Notes: generated from the sequence alone by a model not told the origin. A DNA stretch of 64,000 nt from Galaxea fascicularis (GCA_948470475.1 OX419335.1:34990319-35054318); one strand, 5' to 3'; positions 50,101-61,478 are shown, numbered from the stretch's first letter. Translations and numbers: made by a program.

Positions 50101-50550
50101 TCGTGGCCTCGCTTCCTGAAACCTCCTCGTCACTTGCTGTTTCCTTTGTTAAGGGTTAATTATACACCTCTTCCACAACAAATATCCCACAACGCACTCC
50201 TGTGGCGGACTGTCGTCATTCAGATCCACCCGGCAATGCATCGTGCATGCATTAATTCGTCTTATCTTTTGCAGAATAACGTCGAAATTGCCCAGCATAA
50301 GAGTCTAAAGGAACGGTGTGAAGCAGCCAAAATCTTGAAATCAAGTCAATGTCCGGTCCCCATCTTGGTTGATACCATGGAGGATGAAGCCAACCAAGCT
50401 TATGGCGCGTTTCCCGAAAGACTGTTTATTGTACATAAAGGAAAGATCGTGTACGAGGGTGGAATGGGTCCATACTATTATGACTTAACGGAAGTGAGAA
50501 AGTGGCTTGAAAAATGGAGATTTGAAATGAAAAGTAGTGAATCCTCATGA
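47128..50550 (+). CDS. Iodothyronine deiodinase, selenoprotein, copy 1
   Basis: Thioredoxin-fold selenoenzyme family that removes iodine from iodothyronines; membrane-anchored through its N-terminus. Two exons, 47128-47604 and 50275-50550, joined in phase 0, give 250 aa, the usual family length. Residues 4-30 are hydrophobic and likely a membrane anchor. An in-frame TGA at 47479-47481 is codon 118, inside NFGSCS-Sec-PPFF, the exact place of the catalytic selenocysteine (GSCT-Sec-P in vertebrate enzymes). Homology continues past it without a shift: FLVVYISEAHPSDGW with the conserved EAH histidine, then DTMEDEANQAYGAFPERLF and the C-terminal helix. A SECIS hairpin lies 320 nt after the stop. 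A TATA box precedes the start. Whether it corresponds to vertebrate type 1, 2 or 3 cannot be told, so no symbol is given. Substrate in a cnidarian is uncertain. Confidence 0.93.
47479..47481 (+). other. Selenocysteine UGA codon of deiodinase copy 1
   Basis: In-frame TGA at codon 118, flanked by GSCS and PPFF. Reading as Sec is supported by its catalytic position in the family, continuing homology after it, the same codon in copy 2, and a downstream SECIS. Confidence 0.93.
49030..49165 (+). repeat. Dispersed repeat family R2, copy 2
   Basis: Second copy of the family at 14575-14655, in deiodinase copy 1 intron, directly next to the MITE at 49187. Confidence 0.6.
49187..49423. mobile_element. 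MITE with about 75-bp terminal inverted repeats
   Basis: About 237 bp between TA dinucleotides in the deiodinase copy 1 intron. Ends are AG(G/A)CC(A/G)TTTTACAGTTGT; arms continue with CTGGCCT(A/G)TGAATGG and GGTGACCTTGTTTTGATA. Non-coding. Confidence 0.85.
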
Positions 50551-50869
50551 AAGAGACGCTGACGTCAGTGCAACATAAGTCTTTATTCGGTCACTCTGAT
50601 TTGGTTTCGGGCATGAGAATTGTCCAAGCCACAAACTCTTCATTGGGTATTCTATTTATTGTGCTCTCAAATAGAGCCTTATTTAAACTATGTATATAGA
50701 TATTTAATCAACTGTTTTACAGTCGTTCATTCTAAACTCGTCAATGCAAAACTGACAAAGAGTAAAAGAGGTTCCAGCCGATTGTTTGATGACTAGATCG
50801 TATTTGCTAGTCATAGCGTCCGCATTTTTACACGTTTTATTCTCCGAAGCTGTTTTTTGTTTGTCCACT

Positions 50870-50949
50870 GTTAAGATGTGAAAGATGATGGCCCAAGATA
50901 AAAAGCCTCTTAGAGGCCTTCTTTGGCTTGAGGGATACACATCGTTAAC
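50870..50949 (+). promoter_or_regulatory. SECIS element (type II) of deiodinase copy 1
   Basis: This 80-nt hairpin in the 3' UTR recruits the selenocysteine insertion machinery. Helix I pairs GTTAA-GATGTG-like sequence at 50870-50880 with CACATCGTTAAC at 50938-50949. The quartet is ATGA (50885-50888) opposite TGAG (50929-50932). Helix II pairs GCCCAAGA (50891-50898) with TCTTTGGC (50920-50927), 7 of 8 pairs. The apical region begins with unpaired A residues (50900-50904) and holds a mini-stem GCCTC/GAGGC (50905-50909 with 50913-50917), which defines a type II SECIS. It lies 320 nt after the stop codon and 41 nt before AATAAA. Confidence 0.9.
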
Positions 50950-50989
50950 ATAGTTAAATAAGATGCAGTGATTGGTCAATTTAATGTGA

Positions 50990-50995
50990 AATAAA
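50990..50995 (+). promoter_or_regulatory. Polyadenylation signal of deiodinase copy 1
   Basis: AATAAA 41 nt after the SECIS and about 440 nt after the stop codon. The spacing suits a 3' UTR that just includes the SECIS. Confidence 0.55.
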
Positions 50996-51557
50996 TTCAT
51001 GGAACTAATTGTACTCTTTAGTGGTCGATGCTGTGGGCATTTTTTTGAACAAAAAAGCCCACTTATAGCAGAATTGGAATCCTTGCATCCCCTCATACTG
51101 AAATCTTTCCCCAAGTCAAAGGAATTAGCCACGAGGCTAGTTACGTTTTTGCCATGTTCAATTAGATTCTAATGACGTAAGCGTGTACTTGTCCGGATGA
51201 TGGACATCATTCAGTTGTAGAAGTTGTCCTGCATTTTTCGAGAATTTCAAAAACGAACCAAGGGTTCAATCGGATTACTGCATAATCTTCACCAGCTTAA
51301 TCTCCAGCAAAATGCGGTCAAGCGCTAGTCTTGATTGCAGGCCGCTAATTAATTAGAAGTGGATAATCATTCCTGGTCTAAGAATTTAGCTTCTGCGCAA
51401 AATTACGGCTCTCAACAGACGAGATGTTTGTTTCAGTAGTTTTCGATGGCTAGTCTCTATTCCCGCCTACCTCGCCTGCTTGGGTGAAAATAAATAAAAC
51501 TCAGCGTTATAAAAATGAAAGAAAAGCACCATTCTTTCTCAATACAGGCATCAAGAG

Positions 51558-51799
51558 TTTCAGTTTTCTTTGTGGGACGCAGTGCATTATGGGACAGAAA
51601 GTGAGCACGAAGTCTTGAATGGCAGCCATATCCTTGTCTCCTTTTGGTGAATATTTGTATTGTTTGGCAATTAGTTCCAATATTCGCGTAAAAGGGGACA
51701 AGATGAAAAGGGAAAATAATCTGATATGTGACTGCCATTCGAGAGCTGGTGCTCACTTTCTGTCCCACAATGCACTGCGTCCCACAATGGAAACTGAAC
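51558..51799. mobile_element. MITE downstream of deiodinase copy 1
   Basis: About 240 bp. Inverted arms contain TGTGGGACGCAGTGCATT and GGGACAGAAAGTGAGCAC and are flanked by TTCAGTTT-like ends. It recurs at 62760-63001 within the large duplicate. Confidence 0.8.
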
Positions 51800-52017
51800 T
51801 GTATTGTTTGGGTGCTAAAGTTAAGTTCGAACAACACGCTAAGCATTTACAGTTTGACAGTAACAGCGCGGTTCATTTCAACTTTCACTGAAATTCTTCA
51901 AGCAGTAACGGTGCCGCATCATTACAGTCATGGGTCCCTGGCGACCCGGCAGGCATTGCCGTGGAGTCTCATTTAGGCAAGGGCTCAAATAAACTGCTGA
52001 TGTATATGTGGTGTATT

Positions 52018-52112
52018 AACCCTTTAAACCACACAATTGCTATAGAACGATCCTGTCCTTAATTCTCGTTATAAAATTAGATGCGGATCACTCCAAGGCT
52101 TTTGAGGGTTAA
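52018..52112 (+). repeat. Dispersed repeat family R1, short copy
   Basis: Deletion-type copy: AACCCTTTAAACC, then CGATCCTGTCCTTAATTCTCGT, then GATGCGGATCACTCC and GAGGGTTAAAGG. It recurs in the right-hand duplicate at 63220-63314. Confidence 0.55.
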
Positions 52113-52799
52113 AGGCATGGAAATGGATACGTTACCTGTCAGTCCCGCTTGCGATTATCGATGAAGGGAAGACTCTCTTGGTGAAGTTCAGTTGCAATGG
52201 CTTCGCGCGGGTTCTATGAGAAAACAAAAACAAGCTTAAAAAAAAAAAAAAAAACCCAGCCGGTAGCGGTACCTCCGTGTTTGGAGCGCTGTACCCTGAC
52301 AATTATCCCCAAGATTTCGGCCCGGGGGTCGCTTATACCAGCTGAGCCCAGCACCTCGCACACCCGAGTGAATATCCGGTCATCCCAGTGAGGGAGAGAT
52401 TTGTCGGCTCCTAAACCATTCGTGACAATCCCACTCCAAACGCGCGGCAAAGTACCGGTCCTACATATCAAACTATGGATCGAAAAATTCTATATAAAGG
52501 TGATGTGATTTAGTCAGTTTGTCATCCATGTGGTGCGCATTTACTACGTGCGCATGCGTATTGCCATTTTAACTATTCTAAACGGGAAAGAGAAGCTGAT
52601 GCATGCTCATGCATACTTAATAGGCAATTTTGGCGTGTTTTGCTTTGTAAGTAGTGCAGTGGGTACAATATTTTGCCAGTAGGACTGGATGACTCGAAGC
52701 TTATGCAAAATATAGATGAAATAGGAATCGGCGGACTTGCATGGCGACTTTACCAAGGAGTTATCCAGAATTCATCTCGTGCGTCAACACGGAAATTTT

Positions 52800-54643
52800 G
52801 GACGAACGACATAAGCTGCCGTAAAATAGTATGTTCAGTCTGCTGAAAGAGTAAATAGGCAAATGGGGAAGAGAAACAAGGACCTTGAACCGAGCTTTGC
52901 TGGATGATACAGACCACGGGCTCAAGGAGAATATTGTGCATTGGAAACGCCAAGACAAAACTGGGTCTTTTTGGTGTTGTTCGAGGGCGCGTGATCAAAG
53001 CAAATAATTTTCCTTTGGTAGCAGAACAAACGGTCATTTTCAGTGGTGAGAATCGAGAGCCTCCCTGTAGCTGATTTCAGCGTAAGAGATCCAGCTGTAA
53101 CGGACTTTCTTGATCGTCTAAGGGCCCAAACAAAGGCAGCAAAGGTTTTCGAGACAATATAGCAAGACTAAAGCGATTGGGAAATGTGAATGCTAACGGC
53201 AACGTACGTGTCAAACTCTTCTTTCAAAATCTGTCCAATCAAAGACGTTTTGTTGCCTACTAAATTTGATCGCCATGAAAGCATACGACTATATGGCGAA
53301 AAAAAAACCTGTTACAGCAATTATTCCTCGCAAAGTATGATAGCATTTTAATTTATAGTCAGAATTCACGAAACCCCCCAAGCTAAAGAATTCAAAGCTG
53401 AAATGTGCGAAACCCAAGAGAAAGCTAAAATGGGGAAAACTTTATTCGGACTGGGTTTCCATTCGTTTCTGTTTATCTCTGAAGGGACTGAATGATCAAT
53501 ACTTGTACTACGTACTTGTAGACGGTAGTGTTGCCATTTTTATTCTTTCAGTAATTCAGAGTTTTACAGTCCAACAATATAAGACAAAGCAGCGCGTTTT
53601 AGTATTTCAAGCCTCAATTCTCAATCTTTCAAGTTGGCATATCAATCCTCGAGTTCAAGAGTCCATCTTCATGAAGGTTTGCCTCTAGAGCCGTCATATG
53701 GGACATACCACCTTTTCAGGATGAAGAATTACGAATGCTCGGTCAACCTTGTTTTCAGGGTGTTTCATCTCCTACCTCAGACGGGATGGGGAGATGAAAG
53801 ACCCTGAGAACGAGGATGTTGGTCGGTGACAACTCGAATGCGTCTGGTCGCTACCACTGGAGGCTCTTCGTGGATTTCCGCCAACCAGCAAATAAACGAG
53901 CTCTGTTTGGTCTTGCAAAACGCTACTGGAGTGTTACAGTAAGATTCAACTACCCTTCCACTGCCAGTCGAAACCTGTGGAGAAACTCTTAGCTACCAAA
54001 TACAATTGCTTTGTTGTGGTCCTGTATTCACCATACATACTTACAAGGTATATCTGTGGCTACATTATACCTATAGGACGTACAGCAATTATTAGTTTAC
54101 TGTGCTTCGTTCATCTCTAAGAGAAAAGCTACTGATCAGCCTGATCATCAATTTCCAATGAAGTTGTTAATTATGGAATACAAAAACGTTGGCCAATGTC
54201 AGTTTACCACATCAGACCCACTACAAAACATCTAATTTTTGGGATACTTGCATTAATATTAATTTGTGATTTCTGAATCTACTCAGGAACGAACAATCAA
54301 GAGGTGGGCGGGGGGTAGGTTTAAGTTGGTGCAAAGCAACAAATAAAAAGAAAGAAATCCCCTGAAAGCTTTCAGAACAAAAATTGTGTCACATGTAAGC
54401 GAAAGAGGATAATGATAAAAATACCTTGTGAACTGAAGATAAAAAGACAATAAACCCCTCCATCACGTAAATGAAAAAAATTGGCCAAGAAAATCTTCAA
54501 CCCGCCCCCCACTTGCATTGATGGCTCGTCCCTTGGTTACTGCTGGTAAGTCGGAACAAAATGTGTACTGTCAACGATGCTACCTGGTAGCAGTAAATGA
54601 ACACTACTAACAAATGTAACTACAAATACACTTCATTATCCAC
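52800..54643. other. Intergenic stretch between convergent deiodinases
   Basis: Contains the 3' region of copy 2 on the minus strand. No gene recognised; an ORF at 52750-53037 (-) has no resemblance to a known family. The SECIS expected for copy 2 was not seen here. Confidence 0.5.
53747..53815. repeat. 69-bp hairpin
   Basis: 26-nt arms (CCTTGTTTTCAGGGTG... and its inverted copy) with three mismatches around a 17-nt loop. Related ends (AACCTCGTTC, GGGGACGAGGTTG) occur at 7770-8073, so it is probably a transposon end pair rather than a terminator. Confidence 0.7.
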
Positions 54644-57600
54644 TTATTGGTTCAAATGGTTTAAACCATTTACGATTATTCGCTTATTATTGTTACAATT
54701 GTTCTTGTAGTTCCCAAGCCATTGTTGTACCTCTGACAGGCGGTAGTTGTAAGGACCCGTTCCCCCTTCATACACTATTTTCCCTTCCTGTATGATGAAC
54801 AGTCTTTCAGGATACGCTCCGTACGCTCGGGTGGCTTCGTTGTCCATGGTGTCCACCACGACTGGAGACGAGCATCGACTTACTTTTTTCAGATGTTTCG
54901 CAGCCGCACAACGCTCTTGTTGGGACCGATGCTGTACAATTTCAATGTTGTTCTGTAAAAAGACCAAAAAGAGATTTCGATAATTTAGTTTTCGGGTTTT
55001 GAAGTCTTCAGTACTGACTGAATGCGTTTGTAACGTCACTCAAATTCGAAAGGGTTAAAATCTTTTACTCAAAATGTTTTCTACTTTTTTAACCCTCGTC
55101 TGATCAGGCCTCGTTGCAACTACTTATGTCTTAATTATGATGACAACACCACGTCATCCTTACTGCTGGCTACTGTGATAGTTAATCACTTTGGAAACCA
55201 AAACGGTAGTCTTATCGCCATGTTTGCCGGCCGTGATATACGACATAAAAAGTTGCGGTGTTCATTTTTCATGCATCATGAAAGATTTTTACTTCACTGC
55301 TTTTGAACCAGGATACGAGAGTTGCAAGGTTTAGTAAATACGAAATTTTGATTGGCTCTCAGTAGTCGGCACATTTGGTGGAAGGCAAGCGCTCTCATCA
55401 CTCTCGAAATGGTGAGAGCGAGGTTTTTCTCCGGCTACACCAGTTTTCCCCTCTCCTCAAAAACCAACATTTGATTTGATTTGATTTGATTTGAGTTGAT
55501 TTAGAGTTCATTTGATTTACAGTCTCCCCAATCAGTAGAGACCTGTGCTCGGCTACAAAGATTGGGGACTTGAATAAAGTGATTATTAAACCCACCCATG
55601 ACACATAGAACTGCCAGCCTGCAGTTGCGATGACCGGTGAACACTCAAACTACCCAAGTAACACGACCGTTAATTGAATTTAGTCAATGGATGCTGCTTG
55701 AAGCCGATATAACGCGCACCGTGATTGGCTAAGTACCAGGGCATTATTCTCCCGTGATGCCCACGAGCCGATTACAAATTATGCAAAAAACAAACAAACT
55801 TTAAGCTGTTTCTTTAAAGTCATATAAACAAAGTGAAATTACCCCGCTATAACGAATATTTTTGCAGTTGGTAACCAGATAATTCGTTACAACGGGGTCT
55901 TTGCTATGACGAAGACCCCGCTATAACGAATAAGGTTTTCGGTACCGTGGAACTTCGTCATAGCAAGGTTCCACTGTATTAACCTCGAACGTTCGGTCTT
56001 TAGGCAAAATTTCAAACCTAGCTGGGCCTTGCTTATTAATCTCGTTGCAAGGCCCCAGTTTGAGAGTTTGAGATTTTCACGTAAAGACCTCATTCTCGGT
56101 TGATAAATGCGGTAGTTAATTGCAGGTAGGGCGCTTGTATTTGAACCGTGGTTAGTCGCTTTTTAACTGTTTTAAATCCTCGTCAAAGCCCAAAGAAGCA
56201 CTGAGTATCAAGTGAAATATGATGACTACTCTTGTAGCAAGACTGAGTTCTTTACATTTCCACGGCCTCCCGACTTCACTTACCTTGGAGGAAAGAGCGA
56301 AGAAAAAAAGCATCTAAAATGCGTACACGAGGCTTATTTTTGTGAGCCATTTGTCTTTACATTAAAACTAGGCAAACTGCCCTAGCCAGCCAGCCAGCCA
56401 GTCCAGGATAGCGTCCAAACCCTGAAATCGTATAGCATCGAAGTTGATACTCGCTGGAGGTCATAAAACCCGCGGGATTGGTTTCGGTAAAAACGGCAGG
56501 ATGGTTGCTCTGGATACAAAGTCGCGAGAATTTCAATTTAAAATACTCCATAGATTTTTAACTACAAATATCCTTTTAAAGAAAACGGGAATACTCTTTT
56601 TGTGGAACTGTGGACGAACCCTTGAACATCTCTTTGTATCTTGTCCCATCATCACAACGCTTTGGAGTGATTTAATTTGCTGGTGTAGAGGAGTATAAAT
56701 ATCCAAATTGATTCACTTTGCGCTTAAGATATATTATTTGGTATTATCTGGAAAAGGAAGGACGATTTATCATATTATGAATCATGTTATTATTATTGCA
56801 AGACAATACATTTATTGTTTATTGTAGAAATAATTAATGTTTTAGATCCGCCCTTCACTGCTCTTTTATCAAAAATCAATTCAGTTTATGATATTGAAAG
56901 TAGAATTGCAAGTTTAACTAATAAGTAGACACTTTCAAATGGGGCAAGTATATTAAGAGATAATAACAGGTTGAAGCCGGTTAGTATCGATTTGCCCTAG
57001 AAATTTATAATTCATTGCTATTATTGGTTATAACATCTTGTTTGCGTTAGTCGTTAAGTCATATCAGTTTTGTTATTTTTGCGGCTATTGTTCTCTTGGT
57101 TGTTCTTTGTGTGTGTAAAATATTGAATTATTATGGAAAAAATCAATAAAATACAAAATAAAAAAAGCCGACATGATTAGGATGCGTTCTCCTTCGTCGA
57201 ACGCAATTAGCCACCCTCTGATAAGGTAGCGTGAAAGTATTCTAGCTTTTACGCCTGCGGATAAAACTCGACAACAAGACCTTGTACATGAAAGTTTTTT
57301 TGCTTTTCTGTGACTTCAGGTGTCTACTATTGTATCCGTTGAAAAAAAAAAAAACAAATAAGTAAATAAACAAATAAACGAGCGAAAACTTACATTCCAG
57401 CGCCATTCATCAGTGGGATGAGCCTCACAAATATAGACGATAAGAAAATCTGCCACCTCTTCAAAATCCCGAACAACATTTATGAAGTCGTTCAGGAAGG
57501 TGATGTAAAATGGGGGTCAGGTACAGCTGCCGAAATTAACCACAAGGGGTCGATTGCCTCTGACGAAATCTAGCAGTTTGCACGCTTCACCTTCAATGGT

Positions 57601-57870
57601 AACCAACTTACAGTTTGGAGCGGACGAACCAAGCCGAGCTGTTTTGTTATGGTCGCCAATCAATATCTTCAAAACAGCAGTTAACATTTTCTTTCCTCCG
57701 TACTCATCCCAGAAATTTTGGTAGGGTACAAGGAGATGCCGCTCTTCGAACCGCTGGACTCGTTCCTTGATGAAGGGAAGAGATGACGCGACTTTTAAAA
57801 GGCCAACAACGATAGTTGCTTTCAGAATTGTCATCCACAGGCCTATACTGTGTTGCAGCTCCACCAACAT
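54644..57870 (-). CDS. Iodothyronine deiodinase, selenoprotein, copy 2
   Basis: Paralog of copy 1 on the opposite strand, convergent with it. Exons 57870-57394 and 54952-54644 join in phase 0 to 261 aa. Exon 1 is 477 bp, exactly as in copy 1, and the intron falls at the same place (WRWN | NN). The N-terminus has a hydrophobic anchor (residues about 9-30). The in-frame TGA at 57519-57517 is again codon 118, in NFGSCT-Sec-PPFY. Then come [15 protein letters not shown] with the conserved histidine, [19 protein letters not shown], and a longer C-terminal tail rich in Asn. Copy 2 keeps Thr before Sec as in vertebrate enzymes, while copy 1 has Ser. Scanning the minus strand from the stop to about 53,040 for ATGA/GTGA-type cores gave no convincing SECIS, so it may lie farther away or be spliced in. 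Confidence 0.9.
55470..55495 (+). repeat. (TTTGA)n microsatellite
   Basis: Five TTTGA units, in the intron of deiodinase copy 2. Confidence 0.9.
55883..55930. repeat. Hairpin with ATAACGAA ends
   Basis: TTCGTTA..ACGGGGTCTT pairs with AAGACCCCG..ATAACGAA. A third CCCCGCTATAACGAAT lies at about 55843. Transposon remnant in the copy 2 intron. Confidence 0.65.
56480..57170 (+). mobile_element. 5'-truncated LINE, 3' end of ORF2
   Basis: The translation at 56510-56690 reads [16 protein letters not shown] and then [17 protein letters not shown], the zinc-binding C-terminal domain of LINE reverse transcriptases (Cys/His partly lost). An AT-rich 3' UTR follows and ends with AATAAAATACAAAATAAAA near 57145-57170. 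It lies in the intron of deiodinase copy 2, antisense to it. Confidence 0.7.
57517..57519 (-). other. Selenocysteine UGA codon of deiodinase copy 2
   Basis: In-frame TGA (minus strand) at codon 118 between GSCT and PPFY, at the same residue number as in copy 1. Same Sec interpretation, but the cognate SECIS was not located. Confidence 0.88.
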
Positions 57871-60800
57871 GTTAGCGAGCTAGTGACACTAAGAACACTG
57901 AAGAAACAAAGGAGCACTACTTCAGATGGATCAACTCCTTGCGAATGACTAGCCAAACTATACTTGTGATGAGAAGGGGTGATAACCCAAGAATAGTTGG
58001 AGTGTTAAAGCATTTTTTAGATTGTTGGTAAATCAGTCGTAGCGTTGCATGCTTGTGTCAAGCATTCTTCGTGGGAGTCACGGAATTCCACTGTTATTGT
58101 ATATTAAACAAACCAATCAAACTATGAACAAACAGAGCATTAATTAGAGCTAACAAATCCAGCACTGATCCAGGGAAGAACTGTGATTCGGAAAACAAGA
58201 AAAAATCTTGCCCTGCTGAGAGGCTGTCAAAGAGTTGCCCCACAGCCCGAGGGCGAACATATTGACGTCTTTTTTCTGTTCACTGAAGTAATTGAAGTAA
58301 TCAGTGAAGTCGTTGGGAAAGAAGTCTAATTCATGATCATTTGATGAACCGTTTCAGCTTTTCATTCGATTGGGTTTCTGTTCTAGAGATGGCCAAACTT
58401 ATTAGATCTCTACAAATACCTTACAACCCGTGTGTCTGACTTGTAAATCACAGTAAAATGCCAACAGGTAAAGAGTGGGAGTGTGGGGGTGGGGGATACC
58501 TGCCTATATATGACAACAAGATACGCGCAATCCAAATTGCCTTATTCATATGGTAGTGCAGTGTATTGCATAAGATGGAAAGTTGAAAAATGGCGTATTT
58601 TTGTCTGAAAAGAATAGCGGGAAGAAAAAAACCGCCTTGCACAGTGCTAGTACCCTATCAAAGTATCTGTGTGCCCCCACATCCCCCCTCCCCCGCACGT
58701 TCAGCTCAAGTAATTGGACATTGATGGTTTTTTCTATGGTCGAATGAAATCTTTAAATATGGCGATTCAAATAGAGACCATCGAGCAACACTTTGATTGG
58801 CGGCTTCTCGTGCGCTATTTAAACGAGCACACAAGTCAACGAAACAACTTAAGTACAAAAGCTAGTCAAGTCAAGATCTCTCTACGTGAGGAATTTAAAG
58901 TTTCAATGTCACCCTTTTTGTGCATCAATAGGCATTGACAAAGGAACGACCTGCAAAGTGGCCGACAAATAGTTTAACATTCAGCTCCTTCTGTTTATAA
59001 GATACATGGCCTTTAGCACTGTTGAGCTTTTGCCGACTGAAGGCAAACCGGCATGTTTTAATGAAGATCAGGTGCTATGAAGCGTTCGGTTATGACTGCA
59101 AACAGTTACCAGGTTTTGTTTTTATATGTTTCGTGATTAATAGATATTTCTTGTCTGCAGAAAGATCTGTACTGACGCAACTGAAAACGGAGCAGGTCGA
59201 GAGCTGCCACAAGTTTTGATTTCTCCCGAAAATTCAGTAACTGATAACTTATTTAGCCTCACCTGTTCCTAGAAATGTACAGGTCTTAAAACAATTCTGA
59301 AAAAGGAATTTGTCAATTTGAATGAGTCAAAAGTTTGGAGAACCTCAAATATTGTTCATGGTTGTTAACTGTACTTTCTTAACAATGGACGAAAGCTTTG
59401 GACGTTAACCATTGTCTTTCGAGACAAAGCGTTTTCAGCTTTATACACCCCTAAAGTAGCATCCACGAAAACAGTCATTCTTCACGCCTCAATTTCTGCA
59501 GAATTTGTGCCTACACTCAGCCGTGAGGTCGCCTCAGTGTGACATGTGCATCAGCAGTGAAGGGAGATTCAAAGAAGAGATGAAAGATGTTTGGGTTTTT
59601 TAACAAATGGCCGTCGATGGGTTAATTTGTGGTGAGCAGAAAAACGTGCGAAAGCCTCTGTGGCTGGCAGTGATGAGTGAGGTAACAAAGAATGGTTATG
59701 AGGGCAAATATAGTCTAACAAAAATCTGTTGATAAGGAACAATGGAAATAGAAGTTGCCGATTCGGCGGCGGGTCCCTGAAGAAAGCATGGTGTTTTGAG
59801 ATTAAACACGACATCATAGCTGCAGTGTTCGTTTGCTTTTTCGAATCTGTTCATTACATTTGAAAGAGTCAGTATACAAAAACGAAACCTGTCCGGTTTT
59901 GAAAAAGGAAAAAAGCCAGAAAATCTGAAATTTCCTAACTAAATCATGACATGTACCTCAATGAAGGCCGCCGTTTCTCTCGAGAGATTGATTTTGTTCC
60001 AAAGCAATATTTAGCAAGCTTAAAAACTCAGACTAAACACTCTTCGCACATTTTTGTTCTCTCCCCCACCTTGACTCCAACAGTGATGAAATTAAGTCTT
60101 ACCGTGTAATGATGTACCACTTATTAACTGATTTCTGCTGCTTGCACTATACTTTCGTGGCAATATTCAGGAACGACAGTCAGTGATCAGAAGCGATTCC
60201 GCTGCTGCGAGAAACCATTACTTTTTCAAACATACTCGAAAATGTATCATTTTGATGTCAGCTGCCCAACAGTTATTTAATTTGGTGGTTTAAGACCGAT
60301 AACCTTTTCTCAAGAAGTTCATGCCCTCTGTCAAGACAGAACACATTGCCCACATTATCGCTCACGAGTCGAGCTCGTGCATTTTCTTTGCGTGGAGAGA
60401 CAAAAAACAACAGCGGGACGTTTGGGAGAACGACAATGAAAGGAAAAGGGTTTGTGTTACAATGACAAAGAATTTTGTTTCTTCAAATCACCCCGACCGC
60501 CATTTTGTGTGGTCCGTGAGCCCGCAATATGTCCAATATGGTCAAACACGTCGGGCTGTGATGAAAATGGTGTGTCGTCTGAAGGATATTCTCTTCATTT
60601 CGAATGAATTAAAATTTCTTTGCCATTAACCTCTTTTATCATCCGTAAGTTATAGTGTAATCCTCAAGTAATCCTACTGACTACTAAGAGGCCCTTTTGT
60701 ATCTTTAAGCGCGTCGCAACTCTCCCTTATTTATTTGTTTAGCTTATTATTTCGTTCTTGACGGTGGCCCACTAAGGCCAAGTATAAGATAGATTAAGTA

Positions 60801-61278
60801 GAGCTCTGCATAAGCAGATCACTTCTGTCTCTGTTTTTTAAAACTCCTAAGATACATACTGGAATACCCCACGAGTGGGATATTCTATGGTAAGATACGA
60901 GAGAGCCTTGCATAACTCAGTCTACCATATCCTGGAAAATACGTTGCCTTACATAATCGATGTGGTACACGATGGGACGGTTGGGTGTGATACCGTTCAA
61001 CTACACTGATTGATGGGAAGGTTTGGTGGAATACCTACGGATATATAACGGCTTACCTTAATTCTGGTTTTCTGTTTCTTTTTTTTTATGGCATGGTACA
61101 AATATGTATCTTGCTATCCAAGCAATTTGTCTTTCAAAATTAATAGCAACCGTGCGGGTTATTGGTGAGCATTTTTTTCTGCACCTGAAAGTCTTCGATT
61201 GCAGTGTTTGGCATAAGTTTCCAGAATTAACTGGAGAGTAGACTTTGCCGGGGATTTGAGTAGCAACCTTGATCGCAA
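57871..61278. other. Stretch between deiodinase copy 2 and the gap, no gene recognised
   Basis: Should contain the promoter of copy 2 (minus strand, just above 57870); no clear TATA box was seen. ORFs such as 60321-60629 (+) do not resemble a known family. I recognise no transposon here. Confidence 0.5.
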
Positions 61279-61478
61279 NNNNNNNNNNNNNNNNNNNNNN
61301 NNNNNNNNNNNNNNNNNNNNNNNNNNNNNNNNNNNNNNNNNNNNNNNNNNNNNNNNNNNNNNNNNNNNNNNNNNNNNNNNNNNNNNNNNNNNNNNNNNNN
61401 NNNNNNNNNNNNNNNNNNNNNNNNNNNNNNNNNNNNNNNNNNNNNNNNNNNNNNNNNNNNNNNNNNNNNNNNNNNNNN
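61279..61478. other. Assembly gap (200 N)
   Basis: Exactly 200 unknown bases, a typical fixed-length scaffold gap. Sequence on its right repeats 50277 onward. Sequence on its left does not resemble the intron that precedes 50275. Confidence 0.98.

Noticed and set aside
50546..50604. Alternative SECIS starting at the ATGA that overlaps the deiodinase stop codon
   Set aside because: Pairing is limited to about 4 bp (AGTG/CACT) and spacing of the A-rich loop is wrong; the hairpin at 50870-50949 is far stronger.
50704..51132. 142-aa minus-strand ORF in the deiodinase 3' region (and its copy at 61906-62334)
   Set aside because: It lies antisense over the SECIS and the polyadenylation signal and matches no family; the second copy is only the duplicated segment.
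53747..53815. Hairpin considered as the missing SECIS of deiodinase copy 2
   Set aside because: On the minus strand the ATGA-containing part has too short a helix II and no helix I; the structure is a symmetrical long hairpin related to a transposon end.
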